From assembly GCA_000620545.1 (NCBI GenBank), contig JIBA01000017.1, positions 124,001 through 188,000 on the forward strand: DNA of 64,000 nt, written 5' to 3'. The position numbers and the translations under genes were made by a program. A model generated the notes under the pieces. The model ran no database searches. It was not told the origin of the DNA and was given only the letters and a program-made list of their open reading frames with translations. Shown in pieces: positions 50,335 through 59,569 of this stretch (the first letter of the stretch is position 1; each line of letters starts with the position of its first letter). The stretch is from Intrasporangiaceae bacterium URHB0013. Lineage in GTDB: Bacteria > Actinomycetota > Actinomycetes > Actinomycetales > Dermatophilaceae.

Positions 50335-51854
50335 CTCGTGTCGCCATCGCCGCTCCGGGTCCCGCTGCGCTCCGGGCCGGGCTCGAGGTGGCCGCCGAGG
50401 GCGGCAACGCCGTCGACGCAGCCATCGCCGCGTCGCTCGCGGCCATGAGCACCGAACCAGGTGTCGTCAGCCTCATGGGCGGCGCCTTCGTCAACGTCTG
50501 GCTCGCCGGCGAGGACCCGGTCGTCGTCGACGGCAACGTCGAGATGCCGGGGCGCGGCGTCGACGCCTCTGCTTTCGGCCAAGGCGTGCGAGAGGTGCGC
50601 ACCGACTACGGCGGCGGCGTGACGATCGGCGCGGGCCACGGCTCCGTCGCGAATTCCGGTGCGCTGCAGGCACTCTCGCTGGCTCGAGACCGCTTCGGTC
50701 ACACGCCGTGGCGACGCCTCGTCGAGCCCTCGGCGCAGGCCTGTCGCGATGGCTACCGCATCGGAGCCGCCGCGGCCCTCTACCTCGGCATCGTCCGCGA
50801 CACCCTCTTCGGCGAGGACCCGCAGGCGCACGCCCTCGTCACGGGGGCCGATGGTGGTCCACTCGAGCCCGGTGAGACCTCCCTCAACGTCGACCTCGCC
50901 GACATCCTCGACCTCCTTGCCGCACAAGGCGTGTCGCTCTTCACCACCGGCGCGGTCGGACGCGTTCTCGTGGACGACATGGCCGCCAACGGCGGGCTCC
51001 TGACCCAGGCCGACCTCACGGCATACGAGGCGGTCGTGCGCACCCCGACGATGCGAACCGTCGGGTCGTGGGACATCGCGCTCAACCCACCGCCCTCCGT
51101 CGGCGGGCCCATGCTCGCGGCCATGCTCGGACAGCTCGCAAGGCATGAGGACTGGACGTGGGCAGAAGTGATCGAGATCCAGCGCAGGGTGCTCGCCTAC
51201 CGACTGTCGGTGCACGACCGGTCGCACGACCTCGATGCTGACGGCCACGCCCTCCTCGCGGCAGTCGAACGTCACGGACTGGCCGGCCTGCCGACGTCGG
51301 CCTCGACGGCGCACGTGTCGGTCGTCGATGAACACGGAAACGCCTGTGGCATCACGATGTCCGCCGGCTACGGCGCCGGCATGGTGATCCCTGGGACCGG
51401 GATCCTGCTCAACAACGCGCTCGGCGAGCCGGAGCTCAACCGGCTCGGGCTGCACGCCGTTGCCCCGGGCACGCGGCTCGCGTCCAACATGGCCCCGACC
51501 ACGGGCCGGAGCGCGACCGGTGCCGCACTCGCCGTGGGGTCCCCGGGTGCCGACCGGATCACGACGGCGCTCATGCAGGTACTCGGGAGGGGGCTGCTCC
51601 GTGGCGAGGACCTCCAGCACGCCATCGACGCCCCGCGGCTCCACGTGCGCTTCATGGACGACGGCTCCCCCCGGGTCGAGCACGAGCCGTCGGACGACAT
51701 CGCGGCCGCCGTGGAGGCGAGCGGGCTGGCGTCCCACCGCTACCCCGGGCCCCACATGTACTTCGGCGGGGTGGGCGCGGCCGTGCTCGGTCCGGACGGG
51801 CTCGTGGCCGCCGGGGACGAGCGGCGGGAGGCTGCCATCGGGGTGTCCCCGTGA
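50331..51854 (+). CDS. Gamma-glutamyltransferase family protein, no signal peptide
   Basis: 507 residues. The fold is the Ntn-hydrolase of gamma-glutamyltranspeptidase: [17 protein letters not shown] in the large subunit, the self-processing Thr in [17 protein letters not shown] (ordinarily TTHxSVVD), and [10 protein letters not shown] with RLASNMAPT for substrate binding. There is no signal peptide, so it should be cytoplasmic, unlike classical GGT. The cleavage Thr is kept, with Ala in place of the second Thr of the usual TTH. It is coupled to an AhpD-like gene, suggesting a role in a low-molecular-weight thiol or gamma-glutamyl compound (inference). Confidence 0.88.
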   Translation: MTRVAIAAPGPAALRAGLEVAAEGGNAVDAAIAASLAAMSTEPGVVSLMGGAFVNVWLAGEDPVVVDGNVEMPGRGVDASAFGQGVREVRTDYGGGVTIGAGHGSVANSGALQALSLARDRFGHTPWRRLVEPSAQACRDGYRIGAAAALYLGIVRDTLFGEDPQAHALVTGADGGPLEPGETSLNVDLADILDLLAAQGVSLFTTGAVGRVLVDDMAANGGLLTQADLTAYEAVVRTPTMRTVGSWDIALNPPPSVGGPMLAAMLGQLARHEDWTWAEVIEIQRRVLAYRLSVHDRSHDLDADGHALLAAVERHGLAGLPTSASTAHVSVVDEHGNACGITMSAGYGAGMVIPGTGILLNNALGEPELNRLGLHAVAPGTRLASNMAPTTGRSATGAALAVGSPGADRITTALMQVLGRGLLRGEDLQHAIDAPRLHVRFMDDGSPRVEHEPSDDIAAAVEASGLASHRYPGPHMYFGGVGAAVLGPDGLVAAGDERREAAIGVSP

Positions 51855-51934
51855 GGACCTGACGCGCGGTCCCATCCGAGACGGGCCCGGCACCGAATCG
51901 CCCTCGAGTCGACCACGAACGAGAGGCCACCCCG

Positions 51935-53260
51935 ATGACCCTGACCGACGACCGCCCTCACGCTCCGAGCCCCTCCCCGGCGCCTCCACGCCCTGGCGGC
52001 GTCGCCGCTCGGCTCGCAGCCGTCGCCGAGCCACTCTTCGGCCGGCAGCTGCCCGTGCGCCTCAAGGCGTGGGACGGCACCATGGCCGGTCCCGCCGACG
52101 CGCCGACCGTCGTGCTGCGCGAGCCCGCTGCCCTGCGCCGGCTCGTGCGCCACCCTGGGGAGCTGGGTCTGGCCCAGGCGTACGTCACGGGCGAGCTCGA
52201 CGTCGAGGGTGACCTGCTCGACGCCTTCCGCCGCGTCTGGTCTGCCGCCCGCGCGCTCGCCGGTGGTCGCCGCTCGGCCGCGTCCGTGACCGCCGTGGCG
52301 AGGAACGGCATCACGACCGCGTTCGGCCTCGGCGTGCTGGGGCTACCGCCCGAGCCGCCGGTCTCGCAGGCCCGCCTGCGCGGACGCCTCCACACGAAGA
52401 GCCGCGACCGCAGCGCGATCGAGCACCACTACAACCTGTCCAACGACTTCTACTCGCTGATCCTCGACCCCCACATGGCGTACTCCTGCGGCTACTGGAC
52501 GAGCTCGGAGCCGGACTACACGGTCGAGGACTCGCAGCGCGACAAGCTCGACCTCGTCTGCCGCAAGCTCGGGATCAAGCCGGGCGGCCGCCACCTCGAC
52601 ATCGGCTGCGGCTGGGGCTCACTCTCGCTCCACGCGGCAGAGCAGTTCGGCGCGCAGGTCGTCGGGGTCACGATCTCCAGCGAGCAGAAGGCGTTCGTCG
52701 ACGAGCGGATCCGTGAGCGCGGGCTCGAGGGCCGGGTGGAGATCCGGATCCAGGACTACCGCGAGGTCCCGGACGGCCCCTTCGACACGATCTCCTCGAT
52801 CGAGATGGGCGAGCACGTCGGCGAGAAGAACTACCCCACGTTCACGGGCCAGATCGAGCGGCTGCTGAAGCCCGGTGGCCGTGCGCTGATCCAGCAGATG
52901 TCGCGCACGACACGTCCGGGCGGCGGACCGTTCATCGAGGCCTTCATCGCCCCCGACATGCACATGCGGCCCGTGGGGAGGACCGTCGAATTCATCGAGC
53001 AGACCGGACTCGAGGTGCGCGACGTCCACTCCCTGCGCGAGCACTACGTCCGGACCGTCAACGCGTGGTACGACACGTTCGAGGCCAACTGGGACCGCGT
53101 CGTGGCCCTGGTGGGTGAGGAGGTCGGACGCGTCTGGCGCCTGTACCTCGTCGGTGGCGCGCTCGCCTTCGAGGAGGGCCGCATGGGCGTGGACCAGATC
53201 CTTGCCGTGAAACCGATGGCCGCGGGCGGCAGCGGTATGCCGCCCGTCCGGGAATGGTGA
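51935..53260 (+). CDS. cfa: Cyclopropane-fatty-acyl-phospholipid synthase family methyltransferase
   Basis: 441 residues. An N-terminal helical domain (about 1-140) precedes a SAM-dependent methyltransferase: HLDIGCGWGSLSLHAAEQFG is motif I, IEMGEHVGEKNYPTF the active-site segment, and SCGYWTSSEPDYTVEDSQRDKLDLV is the CFA signature. It acts on unsaturated acyl chains of membrane phospholipids. The product may be a cyclopropane or a 10-methyl group. ATG 51935 follows GAGAGGCC. The DUF1295 gene begins 4 bp after the stop. Confidence 0.92.
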   Translation: MTLTDDRPHAPSPSPAPPRPGGVAARLAAVAEPLFGRQLPVRLKAWDGTMAGPADAPTVVLREPAALRRLVRHPGELGLAQAYVTGELDVEGDLLDAFRRVWSAARALAGGRRSAASVTAVARNGITTAFGLGVLGLPPEPPVSQARLRGRLHTKSRDRSAIEHHYNLSNDFYSLILDPHMAYSCGYWTSSEPDYTVEDSQRDKLDLVCRKLGIKPGGRHLDIGCGWGSLSLHAAEQFGAQVVGVTISSEQKAFVDERIRERGLEGRVEIRIQDYREVPDGPFDTISSIEMGEHVGEKNYPTFTGQIERLLKPGGRALIQQMSRTTRPGGGPFIEAFIAPDMHMRPVGRTVEFIEQTGLEVRDVHSLREHYVRTVNAWYDTFEANWDRVVALVGEEVGRVWRLYLVGGALAFEEGRMGVDQILAVKPMAAGGSGMPPVREW

Positions 53261-53264
53261 CCAC

Positions 53265-54128
53265 GTGACCTCGGTCTGGACGTCCATCGCCCCCGCCGCC
53301 GAGGCCGCCGGCCTCGAGGGAAGTGCCTTCGGCCGCACGCTGCTGCTCACCGCGCTCGCGGTCGTCGTCGTCCTCGGCACCACCTTCGCCGTGGCGGTGC
53401 GGGTCGGCAAGCATGCGGTCATCGACGTGAGCTGGGGGCTGGGCTTCGTGGTCGTGGCCCTCACCGCTTTCCTGACGAGCGGTGGCCACGGTGACTCCGT
53501 GCGGCGCTGGCTCGCGCTCGTCCTGACCGCGCTCTGGGGACTGCGGCTCGCCGCCCACATCTTCACCCGCTCGCGCGGAAAGGGCGAGGACCCCCGCTAC
53601 GAGGCGATGATGAAGCGCGCCGAGGGCAAGCCCAACGTCTACGCCCTGCTGCACATCTACCTGCCACAGGGCGTCATCATGTGGTTCGTCTCCCTGCCGG
53701 TGCAGATCGCCATGTTCGTCGACGGCGGCATCGGGTCGGTGCTGTGGCTCGGCGTCGTCGTGTGGGCCATCGGCTTCTTCTTCGAGTCGGTGGGCGACCT
53801 GCAGCTGACGCAGTTCCGCAACGACCCGTCCAACAGGGGCACCGTGCTCGACACGGGACTGTGGCGCTACACCCGGCACCCCAACTACTTCGGCGACGCC
53901 AGCGTCTGGACCGGGTTGTTCCTCGTCGCGGCGAGCGCCTGGCCAGGCGTGCTGACGCTCCTGTCGCCCGCCGTCATGGTGTGGAACCTCTACGGGGGCA
54001 CCGGTAAGAAGCTGCTGGAGAAGGACATCGGCGACCGTCGGCCGAACTACTCCGACTACGTGCGTCGCACGAGCGGCTTCTTCCCGTGGCCGCCGAAGCC
54101 CGCCGACTCTTCAGTGCAGAACGGCTGA
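53265..54128 (+). CDS. DUF1295 membrane protein (steroid 5-alpha-reductase-like)
   Basis: 287 residues with six to seven membrane segments. The C-terminal GLWRYTRHPNYFGDASVWTG is the defining motif of DUF1295/isoprenylcysteine methyltransferase-like proteins, with the His-Pro-Asn-Tyr core. It is tightly linked (4 bp) to the CFA-type synthase, so a later step on methylated or unsaturated lipids such as reduction is likely (inference). The GTG start is close to the preceding stop, implying coupling. Confidence 0.9.
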   Translation: MTSVWTSIAPAAEAAGLEGSAFGRTLLLTALAVVVVLGTTFAVAVRVGKHAVIDVSWGLGFVVVALTAFLTSGGHGDSVRRWLALVLTALWGLRLAAHIFTRSRGKGEDPRYEAMMKRAEGKPNVYALLHIYLPQGVIMWFVSLPVQIAMFVDGGIGSVLWLGVVVWAIGFFFESVGDLQLTQFRNDPSNRGTVLDTGLWRYTRHPNYFGDASVWTGLFLVAASAWPGVLTLLSPAVMVWNLYGGTGKKLLEKDIGDRRPNYSDYVRRTSGFFPWPPKPADSSVQNG

Positions 54129-54150
54129 GCGGCCCGTCGCGAGAGGCGGA

Positions 54151-54702
54151 ATGATGGGCTGCATGCGCCCGCCCCTCGCCGACGTCCTCGACCTGCAGCC
54201 ACACCCCGAGGGCGGGTGGTATCGCGAGACCTGGGTCGGCCCTGAGACCATCACGCTCCCAGACGGTCGGCAGCGTGCCACGGCGACGCTCATCCACTTC
54301 CTCCTGCCGGCCGGTGAGTCCTCGGCATGGCACCGGGTCGCCTTCGACGAGGTCTGGCTGGCGCACACCGGCTCGGTCCAGCTCCAGCTCGGCGGCGACG
54401 GACTGCAGCCGCCCCCAGACGGCGGGACGGAGTCGGTGGTGCTGGGTGTCGACCTCGCGGCCGGGGAAGTGGCCCAGGTCGTCGTGCCGGCCCGCGTCTG
54501 GCAGCGCACGGTGCCGGGCCTGGCCGACGCACTCGTCAGCTGCCTCGTCTCCCCCGGGTTCGACTTCGCGGACTTCGAGCTTGCTGCCACCGACGAAGGC
54601 ACCGGCACCGAGGCCGGCGCGCACGACGGCGAGGTGCAGCGGGCGTCCGCGGATCCGGAGGACGAGCCCCTCGACCCCTCCGTCCCGACCAATCCCGCCT
54701 GA
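54151..54702 (+). CDS. DUF985 cupin family protein
   Basis: 183 residues. DUF985 cupin: LQPHPEGGWYRETW, IHFLLPAGESSAWHRVAFDEVWLAHTG and LVSCLVSPGFDFADFEL are its conserved blocks, with a His pair for metal binding (WHRV and the Asp-Glu nearby). The last 40 residues are acidic and unconserved-looking. ATG 54151 follows AGAGGCGG; ATG 54163 is possible. It ends 26 bp from the convergent comEC gene. The function of the family is not settled (possibly sugar epimerase/isomerase-like). Confidence 0.88.
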   Translation: MMGCMRPPLADVLDLQPHPEGGWYRETWVGPETITLPDGRQRATATLIHFLLPAGESSAWHRVAFDEVWLAHTGSVQLQLGGDGLQPPPDGGTESVVLGVDLAAGEVAQVVVPARVWQRTVPGLADALVSCLVSPGFDFADFELAATDEGTGTEAGAHDGEVQRASADPEDEPLDPSVPTNPA

Positions 54703-54728
54703 CGACGGGGCGGGCACCGCACGGTCGG

Positions 54729-57362
54729 TCACCTCGAGACCGCGCGGATCCCGTCCCCATCGGTCACGACCGCCACGTCGCCCTCGAGGTCGGTGCGGTG
54801 CACGTCGAACCCCCGGTCCTGCAAGGCTTTCATCGTCGCCGGCGCCGGGTGCCCGTAGTCGTTGCCCTCGCCGACGCTGATCAGCGCCAGTCTCCCGTCG
54901 ACGTGGTCGAGGATCCGGTCGTCGCGGTTGCTGGACCCGTGGTGCGCGACCTTGAGCACGTCGACCTGCCCCCAGCGCTGCGGGTCGAGCTGCGACTCGT
55001 GCAGCACCTGGGCGGCCGCCTCGCGTTCGACATCCCCGGCCAGCAGCACGGTCAGGCCGCGCACGTGCATGGTCAGCACGACCGAGCCGTTGTTGGCCAC
55101 CGAGCCTGCGTCGATGCGCCGAGCCGGCCACCACACGTCAGCGCTGACCGTGCCGACGGTGAGGCGCTGCCCGGCGCGGAGCACGCCCACGGGGATGCGT
55201 GAGGCGGCGGCGAGTCGTGCCACCCGCGCCGCCTCGGCAGGCGGGTCGAGCACAGGTGACGCGCGAATCTCAGCGACCGGTCGCTCGAGCACAGCGACGA
55301 GCCCTCCGACGTGATCGGCGTGGTAGTGCGTGAGCACAACCAGGTCGACGGCTTCCGCGCCGATGCGGTCGAGGCAGGCGCGCATCGACTCGGGGTCCGG
55401 GCCGGCGTCGATGACGACGACGTGCCCACCGCCGTTGTCGGCCACGAGACCGTCCCCCTGCCCGACGTCGCACGCGATGAGGGCCCACCCCGGCGGGGGC
55501 CACGCGATAGGAGCGGTCGGCGCAGCGAAGCCCGCCGTGAGCACGACCACTGCGACAGCCACGGTTGGGCGGTGTCTCGTGCGGAACCAGGCCCACGGCG
55601 CCACGGCGACGACGCCGATGGTGAGGACCGCGAGGAGGGTCGCGGCACCGGCGGAGTCGCCCCATCCGATGCTGCCGAAGGGGAGGTCGGCGCACCTGCG
55701 GGCCACCGCCGCGATCGCCTGGGCGGGCAGCGCCGCCACCCACGCGAGCCAGGTCGCGCCCGGGACCCAGACGACCGAGACGAGCGCGACGCCGACACCC
55801 GCGACCGTCGTCGGCGCGACGAACGGCGCCGCGAGGAGGTTGGCGAGCACCGCGACGAGGGACACGCTTCCCTGCAGGGGCACGACGATGGGAGCGCAGA
55901 CCGCTTGCGCGGCGACCGGAATCGCGAGGACGGGTCCCAGCGGCTTGAGCGGGCCGGGCAGCCGGCGAGCGATGGCGTGTCCCCATGGCTGGGCCAGGAC
56001 GAGCAGGCCGAGCGTCGCGACGCTCGACAGCGCGAATCCGTAGGAGCGCGACAGCCACGGGTCCCAGACGAGGAGCGCGACCATCGCGGCCGCGAGCGAC
56101 GGGATGCCCGCCCGGCGTCGGGAGGTCGACAGCGCGAGGAGTCCGACGAGGCCCATCACGGCGGCGCGCACGACACTCGGCTCCGGACGCGCCAGGATCA
56201 CGAAGGCGAGGAGCCCCACAGCCGCGACAAGCGGTCGCCATCGTCGAGGGACGCCGACGAGACCACACAGCCAGACCACCGCGGCGAGCACGAACGTGAC
56301 GTTGGTGCCGGAGACGGCGCTGAGGTGGCTGAGGCCGGTCTCGAGCATGACCGCGGTGAGGTCCGGCGCGGTCTGCGACGTGTCTCCGACGACCAGGGCC
56401 GGGACCAGTCCTCGGGCATCGGGCCAGAGAGGCTCAGTGGCCGCTCGGAAGCGCTCCCGCACAGCGTCGGCGGCCGCGAAGACCCCGCCGGCTGCCGCGA
56501 CGACGCTCACGGCACCCGTCGGGCTCGCCACCGCGACGACGTCGTCCCCGGGCTCGGCCGGTCCGAGCCGCAGGACGGCCTCAACCTCGTCGTACCACCG
56601 CAACGTCGACCACTGCGGCCCCCGACCGATGACGAGCACTGGAGCGGTGACCTGCGTGGTCAGACCGCGACCGGTCACGCGGGTCACCTCGAGTCGGACG
56701 ACACTGACGGAAGGACCAGACGGCCGGTCCTGCACCGGGCCGGCCCCGCTGCGCACGGGCTGGGGGTCTGCCGCGACGGTGGCCCTGACCGTGACGACAG
56801 CCCGTTCCATCGCGAGATCGCCCACCGGACCGGCGGTCCGGACAGCCCGGTGACCGGCCGCGGCTCCGAGCAGCAAGGCGAGCAGGGCACAGAGGATGGC
56901 GGCGGAACGCAGGGCGGGCGCACGACCGATTGCGGCGGGGCGGAGGGCGCGGAAGGCGCGGTGGGCGCTGGGGGCACCAGCAGAGCGCCCTCCAGCCGGG
57001 TGCCCTCCAGCGGCGCGCCCTCCAGCCGGGTGCCCTCCAGCCACACGCCCTCCAGCCGGGTGCCCTCCAGCCGTCCGCGGTCGGGCGGTGCGCCCTGTTC
57101 CTCCTCCGCGGCGACTGGCCCCGCCTGCGAGCATTCCGGCGGCTAACGCCACCACGGCGCTGGTGGCAACGGTCCAGACCGGGGCAAGGAGACCCCAGAA
57201 GGCGACGACCGGCCAGACGAGCACCACGGGCGCGAGCAGCCGCAGATCGAGACGGCGCGACGTGCGCGGGCGCACCCGGCGAACCGTCTCCCGCCCCGTC
57301 AGGACGACGAGAGAGGGGCCGCGCGGTGCCTGCTCGCGCTCCCTCGGCGGGTCAGGGCGCAT
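54729..57362 (-). CDS. comEC: DNA uptake channel ComEC/Rec2
   Basis: 877 residues. About ten membrane segments form the ComEC competence core (GLVPALVVGDTSQTAPDLTAVMLETGLSHLSAVSGTNV). The C-terminal metallo-beta-lactamase-like domain keeps LTHYHADHVGG (about 680) and VLKVAHHGSSNRDD. It is the inner-membrane DNA import pore of natural transformation. Between the second and third membrane segments lies an unusual Gly/His/Pro repeat (GGHPAGGR x3; DNA 56985-57074). It is preceded by comEA at 6 bp. The holA gene that usually follows comEC is absent here; a convergent DUF985 gene lies there instead. Confidence 0.95.
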   Translation of the reverse strand: MRPDPPREREQAPRGPSLVVLTGRETVRRVRPRTSRRLDLRLLAPVVLVWPVVAFWGLLAPVWTVATSAVVALAAGMLAGGASRRGGGTGRTARPRTAGGHPAGGRVAGGHPAGGRAAGGHPAGGRSAGAPSAHRAFRALRPAAIGRAPALRSAAILCALLALLLGAAAGHRAVRTAGPVGDLAMERAVVTVRATVAADPQPVRSGAGPVQDRPSGPSVSVVRLEVTRVTGRGLTTQVTAPVLVIGRGPQWSTLRWYDEVEAVLRLGPAEPGDDVVAVASPTGAVSVVAAAGGVFAAADAVRERFRAATEPLWPDARGLVPALVVGDTSQTAPDLTAVMLETGLSHLSAVSGTNVTFVLAAVVWLCGLVGVPRRWRPLVAAVGLLAFVILARPEPSVVRAAVMGLVGLLALSTSRRRAGIPSLAAAMVALLVWDPWLSRSYGFALSSVATLGLLVLAQPWGHAIARRLPGPLKPLGPVLAIPVAAQAVCAPIVVPLQGSVSLVAVLANLLAAPFVAPTTVAGVGVALVSVVWVPGATWLAWVAALPAQAIAAVARRCADLPFGSIGWGDSAGAATLLAVLTIGVVAVAPWAWFRTRHRPTVAVAVVVLTAGFAAPTAPIAWPPPGWALIACDVGQGDGLVADNGGGHVVVIDAGPDPESMRACLDRIGAEAVDLVVLTHYHADHVGGLVAVLERPVAEIRASPVLDPPAEAARVARLAAASRIPVGVLRAGQRLTVGTVSADVWWPARRIDAGSVANNGSVVLTMHVRGLTVLLAGDVEREAAAQVLHESQLDPQRWGQVDVLKVAHHGSSNRDDRILDHVDGRLALISVGEGNDYGHPAPATMKALQDRGFDVHRTDLEGDVAVVTDGDGIRAVSR
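56985..57074 (-). repeat. 30-bp tandem repeat x3 inside comEC
   Basis: Three copies of a 30-bp unit made of two 15-bp halves, each holding CCCTCCAGC on the plus strand (GCGCCCTCCAGCCGGG + TGCCCTCCAGC...). It is in frame and encodes GGHPAGGR followed by a variable spacer in comEC. Length is a multiple of three, so slippage preserves the frame. Confidence 0.95.
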
Positions 57363-57368
57363 GCGGCG

Positions 57369-58463
57369 TCACAGCGTCACCTTCGGACGCAGCTGCGCCA
57401 TGAGCTTGTCACCGATGCCGCTCACCTCGCCCAGCTCGTCCACCGAGGTGAAGCGGCCGTGCTCGGTGCGCCAGTCGATGATCCGCTGGGCGAGCACCGG
57501 CCCGACGCCCGACAACGTGTCGAGGGTCGCCGCGTCGGCCGAGTTGAGGCTGACCGGAGCATCCGAGGCGCCGGACGCACCCGTGCCCCCGGATCCCGCT
57601 CGCATGGGACCACCGGCACCGTCTGGCGCCGCCAACGACTCCCCCGGCTTGGGCACCCGAACCTGCTCGCCGTCGACGACGGGGCGCGCCAGGTTGAGAG
57701 CGCCCACGTCGGCGCCCGAGCGAGTGCCCCCTGCTGCCGAGATCGCATCGGCCACCCGCGCGCCCTGCCGCAGCCGCACCAGCCCGGGGCGCACGACCTG
57801 CCCGACGACGTGGACCACGAGCTCGTGATCCTGGGCGCCCGCCGTCGCGGCGGGCGGCGCCGACCCGGGCGGGGAGGGCCCCGAGGCCACGCCGGCCGCC
57901 GCACCCGCAGCGGGTCCCGGGATGGTCGCCGCCGCAGCCGTCCCACCCACGACCTGCACCGAGCTCGACGGTCCCGGTGCGACGTCCGGTGCCGAGGCCG
58001 ACCGCTCGGCCCACAGGACCCGCAGGACGAAAACACATCCCACGGCGACGACGAGAGCCAGCAACGAGACGACGGCCGCACTGCTCACGCCGCGCCGCCC
58101 GCTGCGCAGCTCGTCGGGAACCGTCAGCACACCCGGCCGCCGAGCCCGACGCAGGTCAGCGTCAAGCCGAGCCACCTCGTCGTCCTCGGTCGCACGCTGC
58201 GTCAGCCTCCGGACAGCCGATCCCACCGAACTCGTCGGAGCCGCAGAGACGGGTCCCGGGACCGAACTCGCTTCGGTTTCACCGCCGCCGCCGAGCCCGG
58301 GCGCGCTCGGCACCCAACCGCCGACCTCCGTCGCCGACCGACCCGTCGAAGAGCCGGTCGTGGCCTCCTCGTCTCCCGGAGAGCGGTCTCGGCCAGCACC
58401 CGACCCGAGGATCCGGGCCACCCGCTCGAGGTCCGGTTGTCTCTGGGCGGGTCGGAACGGCAT
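57369..58463 (-). CDS. comEA: Competence DNA receptor ComEA (SLBB plus helix-hairpin-helix)
   Basis: 364 residues. A cytoplasmic Ser/Pro/Arg-rich head (about 1-130) is longer than in typical ComEA. One membrane segment (VVSLLALVVAVGCVFVLRVL, about 132-152), a Pro/Ala linker, an SLBB domain (VVHVVGQVVRPGLVRLRQGARVADAISAAGG) and two helix-hairpin-helix motifs (VSLNSADAATLDTLSGVGPVLAQRIIDWR, then VDELGEVSGIGDKL) follow. It binds incoming DNA outside the membrane and passes it to ComEC, whose gene begins 6 bp later. ATG 58463 was chosen over an upstream frame extending to 58619. Confidence 0.93.
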   Translation of the reverse strand: MPFRPAQRQPDLERVARILGSGAGRDRSPGDEEATTGSSTGRSATEVGGWVPSAPGLGGGGETEASSVPGPVSAAPTSSVGSAVRRLTQRATEDDEVARLDADLRRARRPGVLTVPDELRSGRRGVSSAAVVSLLALVVAVGCVFVLRVLWAERSASAPDVAPGPSSSVQVVGGTAAAATIPGPAAGAAAGVASGPSPPGSAPPAATAGAQDHELVVHVVGQVVRPGLVRLRQGARVADAISAAGGTRSGADVGALNLARPVVDGEQVRVPKPGESLAAPDGAGGPMRAGSGGTGASGASDAPVSLNSADAATLDTLSGVGPVLAQRIIDWRTEHGRFTSVDELGEVSGIGDKLMAQLRPKVTL

Positions 58464-58618
58464 ACCTCGACGGTAGGAAGCCGGCCGCTCAGCCGCTCGC
58501 GCGCGAGCACCCGTTGGGGACAACCCACTCCGCACCCGAGGGGGTGTGGACGGCCACAGCCCGAGACGGCCCGCGCGTCGATTCACGCCCCCGCGCCCGG
58601 CTGGTCCAGACTGCACCA

Positions 58619-59461
58619 ATGGCTCGGCACATCATGACCCTCACCTGCGACGACAGACCCGGCATCGTCGCCGCGGTGTCCGCGGCGCTGCTCGCCGTCT
58701 CGGCGAACATCGTCGAGAACCAGCAGTACTCCGACGAGGACACCGGCCTCTTCTTCATGCGCACCGTCTTCGACGCCGATCCGCACGAGGTGGAGCAGGT
58801 CCTGCAAGCCGTGCGGGACAGTCCCGCCATCGCGCACCACCACCTGGCGGCCCGACCCGACGACGAGCACTGCCGCACCATCATCCTCGTCAGCAAGTTC
58901 GACCACTGCCTCCTCGACCTGCTGCACCGCTGGAAGTCCGGCGACCTGCCCATCGACATCGTGGGGGTCGTCAGCAACCACGAGGACTGCCGAGGCCTCG
59001 TCGAGTACTACGGGCTGCCCTTCACCGTCATCCCCGTCACGCGGGACACCAAGCCGGACGCGGAGGCGGAGCTGCTGCGCCTCGTCGAGACCAACGACGT
59101 CGGCCTCGTCGTCCTGGCCCGCTACATGCAGATCCTCAGCGACGGCCTGTGTCGCGCGCTCGAGGGTCGCGCCATCAACATCCACCACTCGTTCCTGCCC
59201 GGCTTCAAGGGCGCCAAGCCCTACCACCAGGCGCACGACCGCGGCGTGAAGCTGATCGGGGCGTCAGCGCACTACGTGACGGCGGACCTCGACGAGGGAC
59301 CGATCATCGAGCAGGACGTCGTGCGCGTCACCCACGCCGAGTCTCCTGAGCGCCTCGTCGCGATCGGTCGCGACGTCGAGCGTCGAGTCCTGTCCCGCGC
59401 GGTCCGCGACCACGCCGAGTCGCGCGTGTTCCTGTCCGGCCGGCGCACCATCGTCTTCTGA
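58619..59461 (+). CDS. purU: Formyltetrahydrofolate deformylase
   Basis: 280 residues. An N-terminal ACT domain (about 4-85, TLTCDDRPGIVAAVSAAL) precedes a formyltransferase domain. It carries NHHSFLPGFKGAKPYHQAHDRGVK (written here in parts: INIHHSFLPG, AKPYHQAHDRG), GASAHYVTADLDEGPI and the catalytic Asn/His/Asp set. It hydrolyses 10-formyl-THF to formate and THF, feeding purine synthesis and balancing C1 units. The ATG 58619 is divergent from comEA. It is followed by a large inverted repeat before plsY. Confidence 0.95.
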   Translation: MARHIMTLTCDDRPGIVAAVSAALLAVSANIVENQQYSDEDTGLFFMRTVFDADPHEVEQVLQAVRDSPAIAHHHLAARPDDEHCRTIILVSKFDHCLLDLLHRWKSGDLPIDIVGVVSNHEDCRGLVEYYGLPFTVIPVTRDTKPDAEAELLRLVETNDVGLVVLARYMQILSDGLCRALEGRAINIHHSFLPGFKGAKPYHQAHDRGVKLIGASAHYVTADLDEGPIIEQDVVRVTHAESPERLVAIGRDVERRVLSRAVRDHAESRVFLSGRRTIVF

Positions 59462-59477
59462 GATCGGCCGGATCCCG

Positions 59478-59547
59478 CAACACACCCGGCAACGGTCGCC
59501 ATGCTCTGGTTGCAACCGGTCCGAGCTGACCGTTTCCGGGTGTGTTG
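59478..59547. repeat. Large imperfect inverted repeat between purU and plsY
   Basis: Arms CAACACACCCGGCAACGGTC (59478-59497) and GACCGTTTCCGGGTGTGTTG (59528-59547) pair at 19 of 20 positions. The 30-bp interior holds a palindrome GGTTGCAACC (59508-59517). Short GATCCC/GGGATC arms lie outside (59471-59476, 59562-59567). Convergent genes flank it, so it may be a terminator, or a palindromic repeat element. Confidence 0.8.
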
Positions 59548-59569
59548 CCGGGCGGTGGTGTGGGATCGA

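Noticed and set aside
55311-57146. A 611-codon open frame antisense to comEC
   Set aside because: Shadow of comEC; Asp/Arg/Glu-rich without domains.
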